NCBI RefSeq assembly: GCF_021018805.1
Contig: NC_086247.1
Coordinates: forward strand, 150,981,156 to 151,045,155
Direction: 5' to 3'
Source of the DNA: Prinia subflava
Taxonomy: Eukaryota > Chordata > Aves > Passeriformes > Cisticolidae
DNA length: 64,000 nucleotides
The notes below the pieces were generated by a model, which saw only the letters and a list, made by a program, of their open reading frames with translations, was not told the origin of the DNA and did not search any database. Shown piece by piece: positions 22,071 to 35,645 of this stretch. Each line of letters opens with the position of its first letter. The first letter of the stretch is position 1. A program made the translations under genes and the position numbers.

Positions 22071-25000
22071 AAAGAGTGGGATGTATCTCAGCTTCTCTGT
22101 CAGTGGGACACAGCAGCCTCAGTTTTAGCTGAGTCAGAGCTCTGTGTTTAGTCTGACCTGATTTTTTACCATTCTCTGAGCCCACAGACAGCGAGCAAAC
22201 ACCAGCTCTGAAGGCTTTCATCCCACTCCACCTCCCATGGCTGGATGGCTTCAAACTTAAATACCCAGCACTTAGCTGGAAAAGGTCAGTGATGTGTGAA
22301 TTTAATGTCCACAGATCTTTAACTCAATTAAGGTCAACAACCAGATTCACACTGGAGGATTTTGAGTTTATGGCTCATTTTGCGCATTAACTAAAGAAGT
22401 AAATAAATAACTTTATCACAGCAACCCTCCTTCAAGCTCCTCAGTGATAACAGCAATAAACTCACATGTCACAGCTGTCTCTGATATAGACTGATGGAAT
22501 AAAAATAATCCAAAAATGTCACAGTTTTGGGTATCACTAGGAAACAGAAAGTGTGGGGTTTTTTTACTGGTGGGTCATCAAGGTGTCTGGTGAGCAAGGG
22601 AACAAGTTCAGCTGCCTTACTTCCCCCTAGGTGCTGAAATGCTGATGGTAGGAAAGAGCCCTCAGGAGCTGCAAATCCTGCCTGTCAAAGGGGATATTCC
22701 CCGGAGGAGGGCCTAAATAATTATCTTCCTATTATTCCTCCTGGAAAAGTTGAATTAGACTTCATAGACAGCTTTGTATAAACTCACTTTACTGCATCTC
22801 CATTCTAGGTTGGTTTTTTTTTGTTGTGGTTTGGTTTTTTTTTGGTTTTTTTTTTGGTTTTTTTTTTTTGTTTTGTTTTTTTGTTGTTTGTTTGTTTGTT
22901 TTTGTGGGTTTTTTTGGTTTTTTTGTTTTGTTTTGTTTTTTGCTATGTTGTGTTGTTTTGTTTGGGTTTTTTCCTATGGAAAAGGCAGAGATTTTGGGCT
23001 TTGGCCTCTTTCACTGCAGTGAGCAACTGGCCATGCAGACAAAGGGCTGAGGAGCACATGAATTCACCTTCCCATCCAAAAAGCAAATATAAAACAAAAA
23101 GCATGATGAGCTCTGGTTAGCTCATGTTAACATCAGAGGGATGAACTGTAATCCAGTTCCTTGGGAATATCCATTATGGGTGAAGCTGAAACGTGGTAGC
23201 CACCCCTCACTAACCCCTCCTGCATGCCCAGAACACCGTGTAGAGGTGTGGGGGGTTTGTCAGGGGTTTTCCCACTCATACTCTGAGCAGAAAGATGAAG
23301 GGAATGTTTTTCCTGGATGTGATTTCTCACAGCCCTGGGTTCTGCAGCAACTCTCACATAACAAGGAGTTGTAACCAAAGTCTTTATTAATGAGAGTTTT
23401 CCTTCCCCACGGATCCCAGGAATTGTTAGAGGATTACTGTGCAGTCTGCTGCTGCAAATAAAGCCTTTGTGTACACTCCTTAATTAAATGCAATTCCAAG
23501 GGTTGCAACAGGCTGAAGGAGCTGCAGAAATGTTTAGTCTCATCTGCAGGGCCAGAATATCCAGGGGACACGTGGCAGCTCCTCAGAGACAGGTGGGATT
23601 CATAGAAGGAGGGCTGTGAGCCACGATGTGTCCCTTTCTCCTGATCCCAGGGTGTTCCTGGGCTCACCTGGAGCTGGAACCTGGAGTCTCCATCTCTCTC
23701 TCACCTGGATTCACCATCTCACCTCTGGATGGAGACTCCAGAGATGAGAACCAGGGTGACCACAGTGATAACAGGATTTGGAGTCAAAAAAAGGGGGAGT
23801 AGAACTGAAAAGTCTTCAGGTGATGAAGTCCCACCCCTCACTCATTTCTGTTCAGCTCAGTGGAAGTGGACACGGGTTCACTTCTGGTTCTCTGAGTGAC
23901 AATTTCTCACCTTCCCCACCTTCCCAGAGCTTCTGTGAAAATAGGAATGCAATAAGGCAAAGGGCAAGTTGCCTCCCTAGAGTTTCTGTAACTTGACTTC
24001 AGTCACTGCTCGAGGTGGAGATGAAGTTTCTTAATCCTTTCTCACGTGAACCACAAAGGAAATGAAAGATTTCAGCAGGCAGGTCTTATTTCAAGCATCA
24101 CAAATATAACCTCCCTCTGGCTTTCATCCATACTCATTATTTGTAAGAATATGGGACTGAAGGAACTTCTCTCAAAGCAACCCGGGCTTTTCTTCCTTAA
24201 CTTCATTCAGCTCTGTCTTAAAACTAGATTTTCAGATTTTTTTTTTCTTTTAAACATCCTCAGGAAAATACAGTTTTATTCCTAAAAACCCTCTGAGCGA
24301 GCCAAGAAAATGCAGTGTAAAAGTGCAAGAATGAGTAAAAGAAGACACCAAGGATTTTTTTTTTTCTGTAATGATGGGTGACACAATTTCCAACAATAAA
24401 GCTGTCAAAAGCTGCTGAAGGTGGTCTGGGGAAAATAAAATTTTTCAAAAGGGACTATTTATGAAGTATTATAATTATTTGCTCTTCTGAAGGACCTTTG
24501 TGTAACAATCCAAAACCATGTTACAAATGTGACAATGTGGGGAAATAAATTTTAAATATCAGTAATACGGACAGAATGGAAGAAAAATCTGAGTTTAAAA
24601 CACCCCAAACCTCATGTGTGCCCTTTGTAGGATCAGTCCAGGAGGATTTGCAAACCTGGTGATTTTTAAAGAGAGGAAAGTTATTTTCTCCTGTGACCTC
24701 TCCTGTGAATAAATTTCTCTGTCATCAGCCACCAGTGCGGGTAGCAGCACGTGTCCCTGGGAGACTTTGGCAAATAAAAGAGGCCCAGGCAAGTGCCCAA
24801 CACTCCTGACTCCCACTTAGCTTTATCCTCCTGCCAAACATAACCCTGCCAATGGCAGATCCATCATCTGAGGAGGAAAGCAGATTTCTTTTCCCAGCTC
24901 ATCCAAGCAGGCCCTGTCAAACAAAGGCAGCTTGGCCAAATCAATCCAGCAGAGCCTTCTTTCAGTCTGATTGTCCCATTTCTGTGGGAGGGGTTGGGAT

Positions 25001-26150
25001 TTCAAGGAAAAAGGAGTGTTTTGCAAAGGGCTTGGGGAGCCAGAGGGAAAGGGCAGCAGAGCAGCTGTGTCCCTTAACTCCTTAGGCTTGCAAATGCCTC
25101 TGCTGGAAAAAAAAAGGGCTGATTTGGGTTTTTAAGGAGGAAGTGGCACCCTGGAATTTCAGTTCTGACACACAACTAAAAGAGAGGCAGCACCCGAGTG
25201 AGTTCAAAGTAGCAGAAGCCAGCTCTGGTGGCTGGGTAAGCACCCTCTGCTCCCTGCTGTAAATTACCAGCTGCAGTAGCCAGGGATGAGTTTCCTCTCC
25301 AGGAAGCTCAGAGGGAGGATCTGAATCCAGGCTGCTGCAGGAACAGAGGGATGCTGCAACACAGAGCTCAGCAGAGCTTTGATCTGCAATTACAGGGTGC
25401 AGAGCAAAGTGCTGCACTGTCCCTCATATGGCTGAGGGAAAACACAAGAGGAACAACAATAATTATCCCAAAATGGGAAGGGACAGGGAAGCAAAGGACA
25501 CAAAGAAGTGGACTCCACTACCTGAAGTGCAAATTATCTTGTGGTTTTCCCTGAACTACTGATCATTGACTACTTTTAATTTCCTTTTCCCTTTGGCTCT
25601 AATAAGCCTGGGAGGGGAAGCCTGTTCTTTTTAATAAAAATGTTCCAAAATTTGCCCATTAAACTATTTAAAACTTGTGGGTGAAATTCTACTCCATCTG
25701 CTCAGTCAATGACAGGAACAGCAGGAATACAAAGGAAATGCAGATCCAGACCTGTCTGACCCCCAGGGCTCAGGAAGAGGATTTGGGGATCTGTGGGCAA
25801 AAATTATGTGTCTGTAATGTAAACATCTACATCTGTCTTCACACTGATTGTCCTTCCTCACCTGAAGAGAGGAACAGGAACTTTCAGGGCATGAGTCACT
25901 TCAAGCTGAAGGGACTGTCTAAAACAGGCAAAAGAAAATTTGCCCTGTACTGCTCCAGCTCTGCCAATATCTAAAGTTAAATGAGGCAAACTCCACAGGC
26001 CTGGGCTCATCTAAACAGAGCCATTCCCCTCCAGACAGCCCCATCCTCCTCTGGTATTCTCCAAGAGCAGGTGGAGATGGTACTGGCAGGATCCCTATGA
26101 AGGAGTTTAGTGAATACTCATCGGTGTTCTAATTTGTTCACAGGCTGGGT
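22071..26150. other. Intronic stretch, no gene seen
   Basis: Apart from the T/G tract at 22810-22975 and short A or T runs near 24235 and 24350, I see no repeat family, splice-bounded exon or RNA gene here. Confidence 0.5.
22810..22975 (+). repeat. T/G-rich low-complexity tract
   Basis: Long T runs punctuated by G, GG and GTTTG. One of several similar tracts in this intron. No gene: the F/W/L-rich frames are compositional. Confidence 0.85.
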
Positions 26151-26385
26151 TTGTTGTTTTTTTTTTTTTTTCTTTTCCAAGATATATCAGCTTTGACATG
26201 CTGCTGTTCAGGAAAGGCCCTTGGCTCCAGCAGAATGTGCAGCTAACCTGTTAACACTGTCCTGAATTTCTGCTCATCCAGCCCTGAGTTGTCTCCTGAG
26301 CAGCCACCTCTTCACTGCTGTGCACAGGAAAAATATCTCCTAATTCAGATGCAGGCTCAGAAGGGACTGGAAAACCTGACAGTCT

Positions 26386-26757
26386 CCATCCATCCATCCG
26401 TCCATCCATCCATCCATCCATCCATCCATCCATCCATCCATCCATCCATCCATCCACCCATCCACCCATCCATCCACCCATCCATCCCTCCATCTATCCA
26501 TCCATCCATCCCTCCATCCACCCATCCATCCACCCATCCATTCATCCATCCCTCCATCCCTCCATCCATCCGTCCATCCATCCATCCATCCATCCACCCA
26601 TCCATCCATCCATCCATCCATCCCTCCATCCACCCATCCATCCACCCATCCATTCATCCATCCATCCCTCCATCCATCCATCCATCCGTCCATCCATCCA
26701 TCCATCCATCCATCCATCCATCCATCCATCCATCCATCCATCCATCCATCCATCCAC
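26386..26757. repeat. (CCAT)n array with CCAC, CCGT, CCCT and CATT variants
   Basis: About 370 bp of tetranucleotide repeat. A 40-bp variant string containing ccattcatcc recurs 112 bp apart (at about 26539 and 26651), indicating an internal segmental duplication. Confidence 0.97.
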
Positions 26758-27914
26758 CTCTGATTCTTTCCCTGGGAATGGTGTCCTACTACAATGCATC
26801 TTTCACAGTTCTATTTCTCCAAAGCATCTAATCTTATTTACAAGGCCATCCTTTAAAACTTGTTTCCAGTTCCCTTTCTCTCTCAACAATGTCTGTCCTA
26901 TTCCATAGCATTTGCAAATCAACATTTCTTATCTCAAAGTTTACATACAAATACATACTATATAAGCCTTCTATCATGCTTTACAAATTCTCTACAAATC
27001 CATTTCCCACAGGGATCCACAGAGTGTCCTCACCCAGTCCTGCCTGCTCTCCCCTGCATCTCCTCCACTCCAGCTGAGCCACCTGAGCTTTGTTTTCCTC
27101 CTGAATCCAACCCCAGTGTCTGCCCACAGCAGGTCCACATGCCACAGCATTCACATCTGGAGTGAACTCAGATCTGCCCAGATGGCCCCAAAAAGCTGGA
27201 AGGTTTTTTGGGTGGGAGGAATGGCAGAGGGGGATCCCAAATCCAGAGGGGTTGAGTCTGGCAGATTGTCCAGAAGAATCCATCAGCTGGCAAGGGGAAC
27301 TTCAGAGCAGAGTCTGAAGTTTTCACAAAATTGGAATTTGATCAAAGCCACAGTGGAGTCCCTGAGGTTTCTCTTCACATCCAGGCATTCCCTAGGCCTC
27401 TCCCACTGCCTGGGGTTTGTGTACACACACAAAACCTTCAGAAAACAGGACCCCACAGCCTCCTGCAAGGCTGGATATTGGGTTATATTATATTATTTAT
27501 AACCAGGGGGCTGGATAAAGCAGACTGGACATCCTCCAGTTCTCAGAAAAGCTGCAGTGGTTTGGTTTGAGGAACAACAGTTTTGGTCACAAACACTGGC
27601 AGCTCCTGCTTTTAGGGGAAGTGAAAGCCCTGGGAGTGTCTAGAAATCCAGTGTGTACCCAGTGTGGCCAGACCACCAGGAAAGGAAGGGCTGGAGTGAC
27701 ACACACCAGGCTTGCCCTGCGTTCCTGCTGGAAACCCTCAGAGCTGGAGTAAGCACCAACTTCACCTGGAGCTCTGGGGCTGTTTGGAGAAGAGGCATTC
27801 ACTGTCCACAGCTTCTCACTCTTCTTTTGTTTTTGTTATTTTTTTTCACGCACACAGGTAAGGATAGCGAAGGGAAGTGTTACATAACAGATTTAAACTG
27901 AGAGACAGTGGGTT

Positions 27915-28056
27915 TTGATTGGATATTTGTAAGGAAATTATTCATTGGTGAAGGCCTGGCACAGGTTGCCCAGGGAATTTGTGGCTGCCCCATCCCTGGA
28001 CGTGTCCAAGGCCAGGTTGGATGGGGCTTGGAGCAGCCTGGGACAGTGGAAGGTTT
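27915..28056 (+). mobile_element. CR1 LINE fragment lacking its tail
   Basis: Sense CR1: ggatatttgtaaggaaatta, gcctggcacaggttgcccag, ccaaggccaggttggatggg and a gggacagtggaagg end. The final gatgatctt and tail block are missing. Confidence 0.85.
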
Positions 28057-28059
28057 AAT

Positions 28060-29320
28060 GTCAGTATCACATCCTGAAGAGCAACCAGGAGGAGATAGAG
28101 ACAAGAAAAAGGAAATGCATAAAACAATCCTTTTAATGGGTTATGTTATCCAGCAGTCACCACAGTGCCCTTCCATAACACAGTCTGGGATAAGGTTTTA
28201 ACCTTCCTGGCTGCCAACCACATCCTTTATCAAACTAACCTAAGAGGAATTCCAGGATGATTTTAATATTCATGCATCACTTCCATTCTAAGCAAGTGGC
28301 CCTAAGCAGGGCTTGTTTGTTCCACTATTCAGAGCTTTCTATGAAAATCCAGGTATGTTCCTGGAACAATCCATAAACACGTCTCATTTCAAAGAATTCA
28401 TTCTCAAGGGGCTGCTTCCCTACAAAGGGGAGCACAAAAAACTACAAAGGTGTTGGCACAAGATGAGCTTGGTTCATTCAGACATCGGGGAATAAAGAAT
28501 GTTCCCTCTTTCAAATGGAGCAGAAGTGGTTCAGTCAAGGCTCTGGACATTACTCGTGGGTTTATAAAGCTTTTTTATCAGAGCCCTCTGGTGAATGGTG
28601 CTTCACAGACGGTCTGAAGCATCCAGGTGTGCCTTCCAGGAAGAAGGACATGCTGGGATGAGCTCCCAGCCTCGGGACAAAGGAAGAAGTCATTGTTCCT
28701 AAAAATGAGGGAGTCAAGAGTGCCCCAGTGGTTTGGAGCCACTCCAAGCTCAAGAGTTTCTTTGACAATAAACAGGACGGGGCCACCTCTCCTCCTTTGG
28801 CTGAGGAGGGAGGGAAAGAAAAGGACAAGTAATTTGTAAAGGAGTGAAGCAGAGCAGGGTTGGGACAAGCACAGGGAGCAATGCTGCCATGGAGAAAAAG
28901 GATTCACAAAAATGGGGAAACCGTGCAGACAGCAAGTGAAGAGATCCTGACCTAAGCCAGCACAGGAGGGACACATGGACAGAGCTGATTCAGAAGAACA
29001 GAACATGCTGGAGAACACTGATTGTCCGGGGATCCCCTAAAGGAAAGCTTCTAATTACATTTAAGTTTGTCAGCTTTAAGACATTTTTGATATCCCTCCT
29101 GTGCCCAAAGGCCAGTGCACGCAGAGGACATCATGTATCTGAGCAGATGCTGAAGAGGGACATTCTCACAAGGACTTAGCAGCCTGACTACAGATTTGAG
29201 GAGGAATTTAACAGTCTTGGAGGGGTAAACATTACTGGACTCAGTAAACAAAACTATCAGCATTCTCCCTACACAGTCCAGTGTGTAGGGTCAGTATGAA
29301 AGCACTAAAATTCAAATATA
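28060..29320. other. Intronic stretch, nothing recognised
   Basis: Non-repetitive sequence between a CR1 fragment and an LTR. No exon or element recognised. Confidence 0.5.
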
Positions 29321-29324
29321 ATTT

Positions 29325-30317
29325 TGTCTTGGGTTGCAATATGTAACCAAAAGTGTGTCTTCTACTTGCCATCTCTTGAAACCTGTCAGGGAGGTGTTTT
29401 TTCTTTATCTCTTGTATAACCCATTCCTGGTAACTCCAGTGGAGGGAAACTTCTGTTAATGGGCCAGCTGTTAAACCCAGCTGGGGCAGGGTTCTCTATC
29501 CCTTCCAGGACCCATCCTCCCTCCAGGGGATCTCTGCTGTCCATGGGCCATCCAGGCTCCCTGCAGGGCTGATCCAATTCCATCATCCATGGGAGATGCT
29601 GCACCCAGGGGAGGAGCCCGGCATTCCCACCTGGATAAACCCTGGCATTCAGAGCCCAGCACAGCCTGTGTGCACTGCATTCCCACCTGGATAAACCCTG
29701 GCATTCAGAGCCCAGCACAGCCTGTGTGCACTGCATTCCCACCTGGATAAACCCTGGCATTCAGAGCCCAGCACAGCCTGTGTGCACTGCATTCCCACCT
29801 GGATAAACCCTGGCATTCAGAGCCCAGCACAGCCTGTGTGCACTGCATTCCCACCTGGATAAACCCTGGCATTCAGAGCCCAGCACACCCTTCTACAGGA
29901 TCATCTCTGCTCCAACAGAGCCACATCTGTCACTGCAGGAGGGCCTGACTGGGCTGCTGCCAGCACCCTGACCAACAGGGTGTCAGGCTGTGTTCTGACT
30001 CTGTCAGGGTTTCTAGGACTCTTTTTTGTTTACTTGTTTTTTTCTGGGTGTTGTGTTTGTTTGGTTTTTTTGGGTTTTTTTTTTTTTTGGTTTTGTTTTT
30101 TTGTTTTGTTTTGGTTTGTTTTGGTTTTTTTTTGCACTACTACATTTTTTCTTTTTTAATTTTCCTAGTAAAGAGCTGATATTCCTATTCCCATATCTTT
30201 GCCTGAAAGCCCCTTGATTGGAAAACTATAATAATTCAGAGGAGTGGGTTTACATTCTCCATTCCAAGGGAAGCTCCAGCTTTCCCTGGCAGACACTTGT
30301 CTTTCCAAACCAAGACA
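29325..30317 (+). mobile_element. Solo LTR of the TGTCTTGG family, about 993 bp
   Basis: Starts TGTCTTGGGTT and ends CCAAACCAAGACA, colinear with the LTR at 9226-9966. Longer because of a 56-bp tandem array (29641-29890) and a longer T/G-rich tract (30020-30140). Flanks aattt and aaatt suggest, but do not prove, a target duplication. Confidence 0.75.
29641..29890 (+). repeat. 56-bp tandem repeat inside the LTR, about 4.5 copies
   Basis: Units start at 29641, 29697, 29753, 29809 and 29865 (partial). Each contains cctggcattcagagcccagc and acctggataaac. Copies appear identical by eye. The LTR at 9226 has no such array. Confidence 0.95.
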
Positions 30318-30749
30318 AAATTGAATAATTCAAAACGTAGGTCCACTCTTAGTGGCTGAAAAGGGAGTTAAAGCCACAGGTTGAACAGGTTGCAATGTGA
30401 GTCCAAGCCTGAAACACAGAAGAAAAGGTAACAAATAGGACATGACACACACTCGCCCACACTGTCTAAACCAGGCATGCACACAGCTCTTCCACCTGAG
30501 GAGAGCCCTGACGTCTTCCAGGAGCCCGAGGGCCACATTTAAATCTTCTGACAGCCCCCATCCCCTTGCTCATCACGGTGCTCATGCAGGGATGCTGTGG
30601 CAGGGCTGCATCCCCACCACTGACACCTCTGAGCACAAGGCTGAGTGCCAGGTGGGACAGAGGATCCTGGTGAAGTGTCAGGTGATGGAAACATCCACGT
30701 TCCAAACCTGAACCACCCGCAGCAGCATCCGTTCTGGTTTAAACACAGA

Positions 30750-30890
30750 CTCAGGGAGTGGCTTGGGTTGGAAGGGACCTTGAAGATCAGCTCATCCCAA
30801 ACCTCTGCCATGGGCAGGGACACCTTCTACCATCCCAGGCTGCTCCAAGTCTCATCCAAGCAGACCTTGGGAATTTTCAGGGATGGGCCG
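30750..30890 (-). mobile_element. CR1 LINE fragment, 3' end
   Basis: Complement of CR1: ttgggttggaagggacctt, ccatgggcagggacaccttc, and the caggctgctccaagtctcat block. Confidence 0.85.
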
Positions 30891-31364
30891 TGGGAAGGCT
30901 TGACCAGGAAAGGGTTTTCCAGTAGCTTTAAGGAAGCAAGGATCAAACCTTTTTGCTTCCTGCAGGGATTCACCACCCCAGCTTGGCTGCTGGGTGAGAG
31001 TTTTGCTCCTTTCCCATCCATTCCCCAACAAAATCAACTTCCAGCACCCTCAAACTCTGCACCAGGTTGTGGTGAACCTGATGTTCAGGAAGATAATTAA
31101 TTCTGCTTTTTTCCTCCAGGCATTTCCTTTTGTCATTCCTTACTTGCTAACAGCACAGATGGGGGAAAGAGATTAGAGGGGAGATGTTTCTGCTTTGTCT
31201 GGTTGAGAGGGAAAATATAGAAGAGCACAAATAACACAGAAACAGAGTGCTTTGATGGCAAAACTAAATTTAGTGGTACAGCATCACCAGAACTCTCTCA
31301 GGTGGTGCCCCTGGCTGCAGATCTCAATGTTTTACAGAGGTAGTTTCTTTAATGTCTTTTGACA

Positions 31365-31500
31365 GATGGAGAAACCAAAACACAAAACCCCCAAAAAACC
31401 CCACATAAAACCAACCGAAACCTCCCCCACACACACTCCAAAGAACATAAGGAAACCCCAACCCACAAAAACCCCACCAAAAAACCCACAACAAAGCTGT
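31365..31500 (+). repeat. A/C-rich low-complexity tract
   Basis: Runs of aaaaccc, aaaacccc and cacacac, the complement type of the T/G-rich tracts elsewhere in the intron. Confidence 0.75.
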
Positions 31501-32794
31501 CAGGTTGGCTTCTCTGCCTCCAAAAACGCCTTCCTTATTAAAAAAAAATAGACAAAGGAGTAACAACCACCCTCCCCCGCCGGCAAATAATTCACACTCT
31601 CCGTTCCCAGAATTTGAATGTCTCTAAAAGACGTTTCCATGTGCCAGTGTACTTTGATGTCCACATCTGTCAGAGATATGAAACATTGAAATGCTCTCCT
31701 CAAAATATCCTGCTCTGCCAGCAAAGAGCCAACAGAACAAGGGAGAATTTGTGTGGAAAAAGGAGTGGGAAAGAAAGGAGTTGGGCCCTTTTTCCATGGG
31801 AACAAGAGAAATACTTCAAATCTCAATTTAGGAAAGTTAGGAAAATGACAGATTAGGCAATTAGGAAGGTAAGACCTGAGATGGGCATCAGTGATCAGGA
31901 CACCTGGGAAGAGGATCTTGGAAAGAAAACAATGTTTAGAGCAGCAGGAGGAGCAGAAAACCTCTGAGCATTGCTAGAAGTCTCAGCTTGGCTGTCAGGA
32001 TCAACTCAGCTGAGCAGAAAATGCCTTTGAGCAACAGGGCTAAAAAGAGAACAACAGGAAAAGAAACCAAGTGAGATTACTATGCAAAGAGCTGAAATTC
32101 AAGAGAAAGCTAAACATAGCACCAAAAAAAGGAGAACTCACATGGAGCCCCACCCCAGCTTCTGTTCGCTGGCTTCTCCAAAGAACTGGAGGTGAAAATG
32201 TAATTTTACTAATGCAAACTGGAGTAGTTACACATGAAAATGATTTAGCTTGAATAACTGAGAACAACAACGGGGCTGGGTGGGAAGGGGAATGGAAACT
32301 GATGTGAGGTGGAAGCCACTCAGACAGGAAAAACGTGCTCAGATGGGGTGGTGGGAGTGGCACCATCTGGCTGAAAGTCAACAACAGTAAAGCTTTTTTA
32401 TATGTAGAAAGGACAGGGGAGAAAAGATCCAGACAGCTCTCACCAGGTTCATCTGAGTTAAGTACACAAGACTTTTGAACACGACTGGAAAGAAAGAGTG
32501 ATGGAAAGTGGCAGCAAATGGAGATGGGGACAAAATAGAAAATGTGGTTTATTGAAAGTAAATGGGCAATGTAACTTAGAGGGTTGTTTTATAAAGTAAT
32601 TGTTTGGCTTGGGATTTTTGTTGGGTTTTTGTTTGTTTGTTTGTTTTTTGAGGTTTTTTTTTGAGGGGGAGAGATGAAAGTCAGTGGAGTTCAACTTTCT
32701 GAACCTCTGTTAAAATCTGATTCTGTGCTAAAAGGAATGACTGCCATAACAATGGGTACAAGGATCAATAAAACTGGAAGGAAACGAAAGGAGA

Positions 32795-32925
32795 TGGCCC
32801 AGAGAAGCTGTGAATTCCTCATCCCTGGAAGTGCCCAAGGCCAGGCTGGCTGGGGTTTGGAGCAACCCGGGATGGTGGAAGGTGCCCTGCCCATGGCAGG
32901 GGCTGGAATGAGCTCCCTTTTTTTA
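32795..32925 (+). mobile_element. CR1 LINE fragment
   Basis: Sense CR1: agaagctgtgaattcctcat, aaggccaggctggctgggg, and ggtgccctgcccatggcagg. Ends before the tail. Confidence 0.85.
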
Positions 32926-35514
32926 ATCACTTGTGTGCACACACCTGAAAATGGCCAGTCCAGATCTGCCTACCACTGAAGATGAGGCAAACATCCTTAA
33001 AAAGGGACAGAGAGGGATAATTTAAAGGATCCTGATGGTGCCTTTAGAGTATTCAGGCCTTTACAGCCACCTCCTCATTGCTTTAGCAGCCCCTACCTGC
33101 CTGGCACCTTTCCATCAGGAGCTGGATCTCTCCTGGCTCTACCCCAGCATCCCTTGGTCACATCAAACCAGGACAGCAACAACATTTGAGAGCTCCCCCA
33201 GAAACTGCAGTCCTGCAGCATGGCAACCATTTCCTGACTGGAAAGAGAAGGGGGAAAAAAGGAAAGCTGAAAAAAAAATAATAGAGAGAGAGAGGAAAAG
33301 AATAACAACTAAATTCAACTTTGGTTCTGAGGAAGAAAGCATGAAACTAAGCAAAAAATTTTTCTGACTTTCCAAAACTCCTCCAAGTGTGTAAAATCAA
33401 TTAGTTAAGAGCCAGGCAGCAGCATGCTAAACAGCAAGGATATCAGTGAGGAGCACAGGGAAGAACATCTCCTTCCACAGCAGTCACCTCCAGAAGGGTG
33501 AGAGAAGAGGAAGGCAAAACTGCTGGGAAGAAATCAGCCCTTCCTATTTATGCTTCTTCTTGTGTGCCTGTCAAACACTCACTGTAACACGGGATAACAG
33601 AGGAGGAGGCTCTCAGGAGTCCCTGTGAGATCACCAGGATTTCAGCTCCAAAATGAGGGGGGGTGATTTCAGACTGACACTCAGCCCCTCTGGGGATGCT
33701 TAAAAATATCACAGACCTGCACAAAGTCAGTAAAAAGAGTGATCATTTTTGGTGATATGGCCCAGAGAGCTCCTGACACTCTCTCTGTGGCTCTGACAAC
33801 ACAATTCTGAGACAGGCAGATGCTCTGGGCAGCTGAATGCAAGAGGCTGAGCCTCAAAAATACTCAATCTTCTATTGGTGACACTGTCATTGTCCCCCCA
33901 TAAACACAGCCACGGCCTGATTAACCAGTTCTCCTCACTGGAGAGCTGCTGGAAGTTCATCCAACATAACAGCAGAGTCTCACAGCTGTGAGTTATCCCT
34001 GCTCTTCATTGTTTTAGCAACCTGTCCTGCAGTAAATCTGCCCAAGGGATTACCCCAGTTACCCCCAAGGAAAGGATGCAGCAGAGGCATCGTGGTGAGC
34101 ACAGCACAGGCAGCACCTGGTGCTGTCTAATCCCTGAATTACACAAATTTGGCTGGAAGGGATCTCAGGAGGGCTGAAGGCTTGAGCCTGCAGCTTCAAG
34201 CTGGACTCACACCAATATTATTCTTGCTCAGCCACAGATTTCTCTACCCAAAAAAACCTTCCAACATGGAGATGGCCCAACCTTTCTGGGTGATTTGTTT
34301 TGTTTTACAACCCTTGTAGTGCAGAGAACTGCATTATTTGTAGCTGCTCTTCAAGCACCTTCTGACTACAACCTTGTGTGGAGTCTTGAGGTCAAAGAGG
34401 AGCCACATCTCCCCCTTTTACACAGCAAATGTTCATCCACACAAAGGTGTCCCCCTTTGCATCTTCACAGAAAATAACCACGGGATTTGCACTGGCAGCC
34501 TGCTTGCAGGGTAAACTGTAAGACAAAATGAAGCCACAGAGATTTCCAGTGACTTGGAATAGGCAGGATTGCACCTGGTTTCCAGGTGCCTGGCACAAGG
34601 TGCACCCTGCCTCACCACTGAGAGTGGCATTGTAGGAATGATTAGAGGTCTGGAAAACCTGCTGGATAAAAAAAAAAAACACAATAAAAAAGTGTATAAA
34701 ATAAAAAGTCCTGCTCAACTTAGGGAGAGAGAAAGCAAATGTGTAATTAATCTCAACCAGCAAGTGGCTAAACTCTTAAGAATTCTTCCCAAGGATATCT
34801 ATTTAATGTGGAAAAAAAAAAAAAGTTTAAACTCCAGGGACTGAACTCCCTAATGAGACAAAGGAGGATTAGAAGTAAAGCATTTCTTGGGGATGGTTTA
34901 ACACTGCCTGGCAGGGCTGGCCAGAAGAGCCTTTCAGGAGTGCCCCTTCCAAATCATTTGGGTCTGTTTGGACTGCAGGTCCAAGAAGGAACCTGAGGGT
35001 TGGAGCTATGCAGGTGGCAAAACTGAATTTCACAGAGTCACACAGGGGAGTTCAAAAGGTCCCTTCCGACCTGATTCTGCACGAAAATGATGTTGAGTTC
35101 AGCAAGAGTAAAGGGAGAAGGTGTAATTCTCGGGATTTTTCTTTTAATTATCAGAAAAGAAAATCCAGCAAAGATTAGGACAGACCACAAGAGCCTGGCT
35201 ATTTTATCCCTGTTTAAAAGTAAGAAATCCCAGAACTGGTTTCAATAACCTTTTGTCCCATCCTTTATCAGTGTCCCCAGTGATGAGACTCCACAGTGTC
35301 CTCACAGACCCTAACTCATTCCTGGCCTTTTCTCTGCAGACCACTAGAAAGATCTGATCTATGTTTTGAAACTCTAAATTTCTGTGGCTGTGATTTAAGG
35401 CTTAAATTTGTAGTTCTACCCTACCAAATTTGTGGTTCTAACCAGACTGGTTATGGAGATTTTTTTTTCTCCTGTTTTTCATTTGCATAAGTTTTATCAA
35501 ATGCTTAAAGACAA
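32926..35514. other. Intronic stretch, nothing recognised
   Basis: No repeat family, exon or RNA gene recognised. Short A-runs near 33270, 34670 and 34815 only. Confidence 0.5.
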
Positions 35515-35645
35515 GTTGTGAGTTGTCCCTCCATGTTTCATTTTCTAAAATAAACATCCCCAGTTCTTTTATTTTTTCCTTGGTGGCATTTTTCAAACCT
35601 TTTATCATTGTCCTGGCCCTGTCTGGACACCAGTTTTAAGTGGTT
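35515..35645 (-). mobile_element. Possible old CR1 segment
   Basis: atttttcaaaccttttatca followed by ctggccctgtctggacacc resembles the complement of the CR1 block with a tctggac motif. Heavily diverged. Confidence 0.4.

Noticed and set aside
26289..26831. IHPS-rich and MDGW-rich proteins from the CCAT array
   Set aside because: Translation of a tetranucleotide repeat in every frame.
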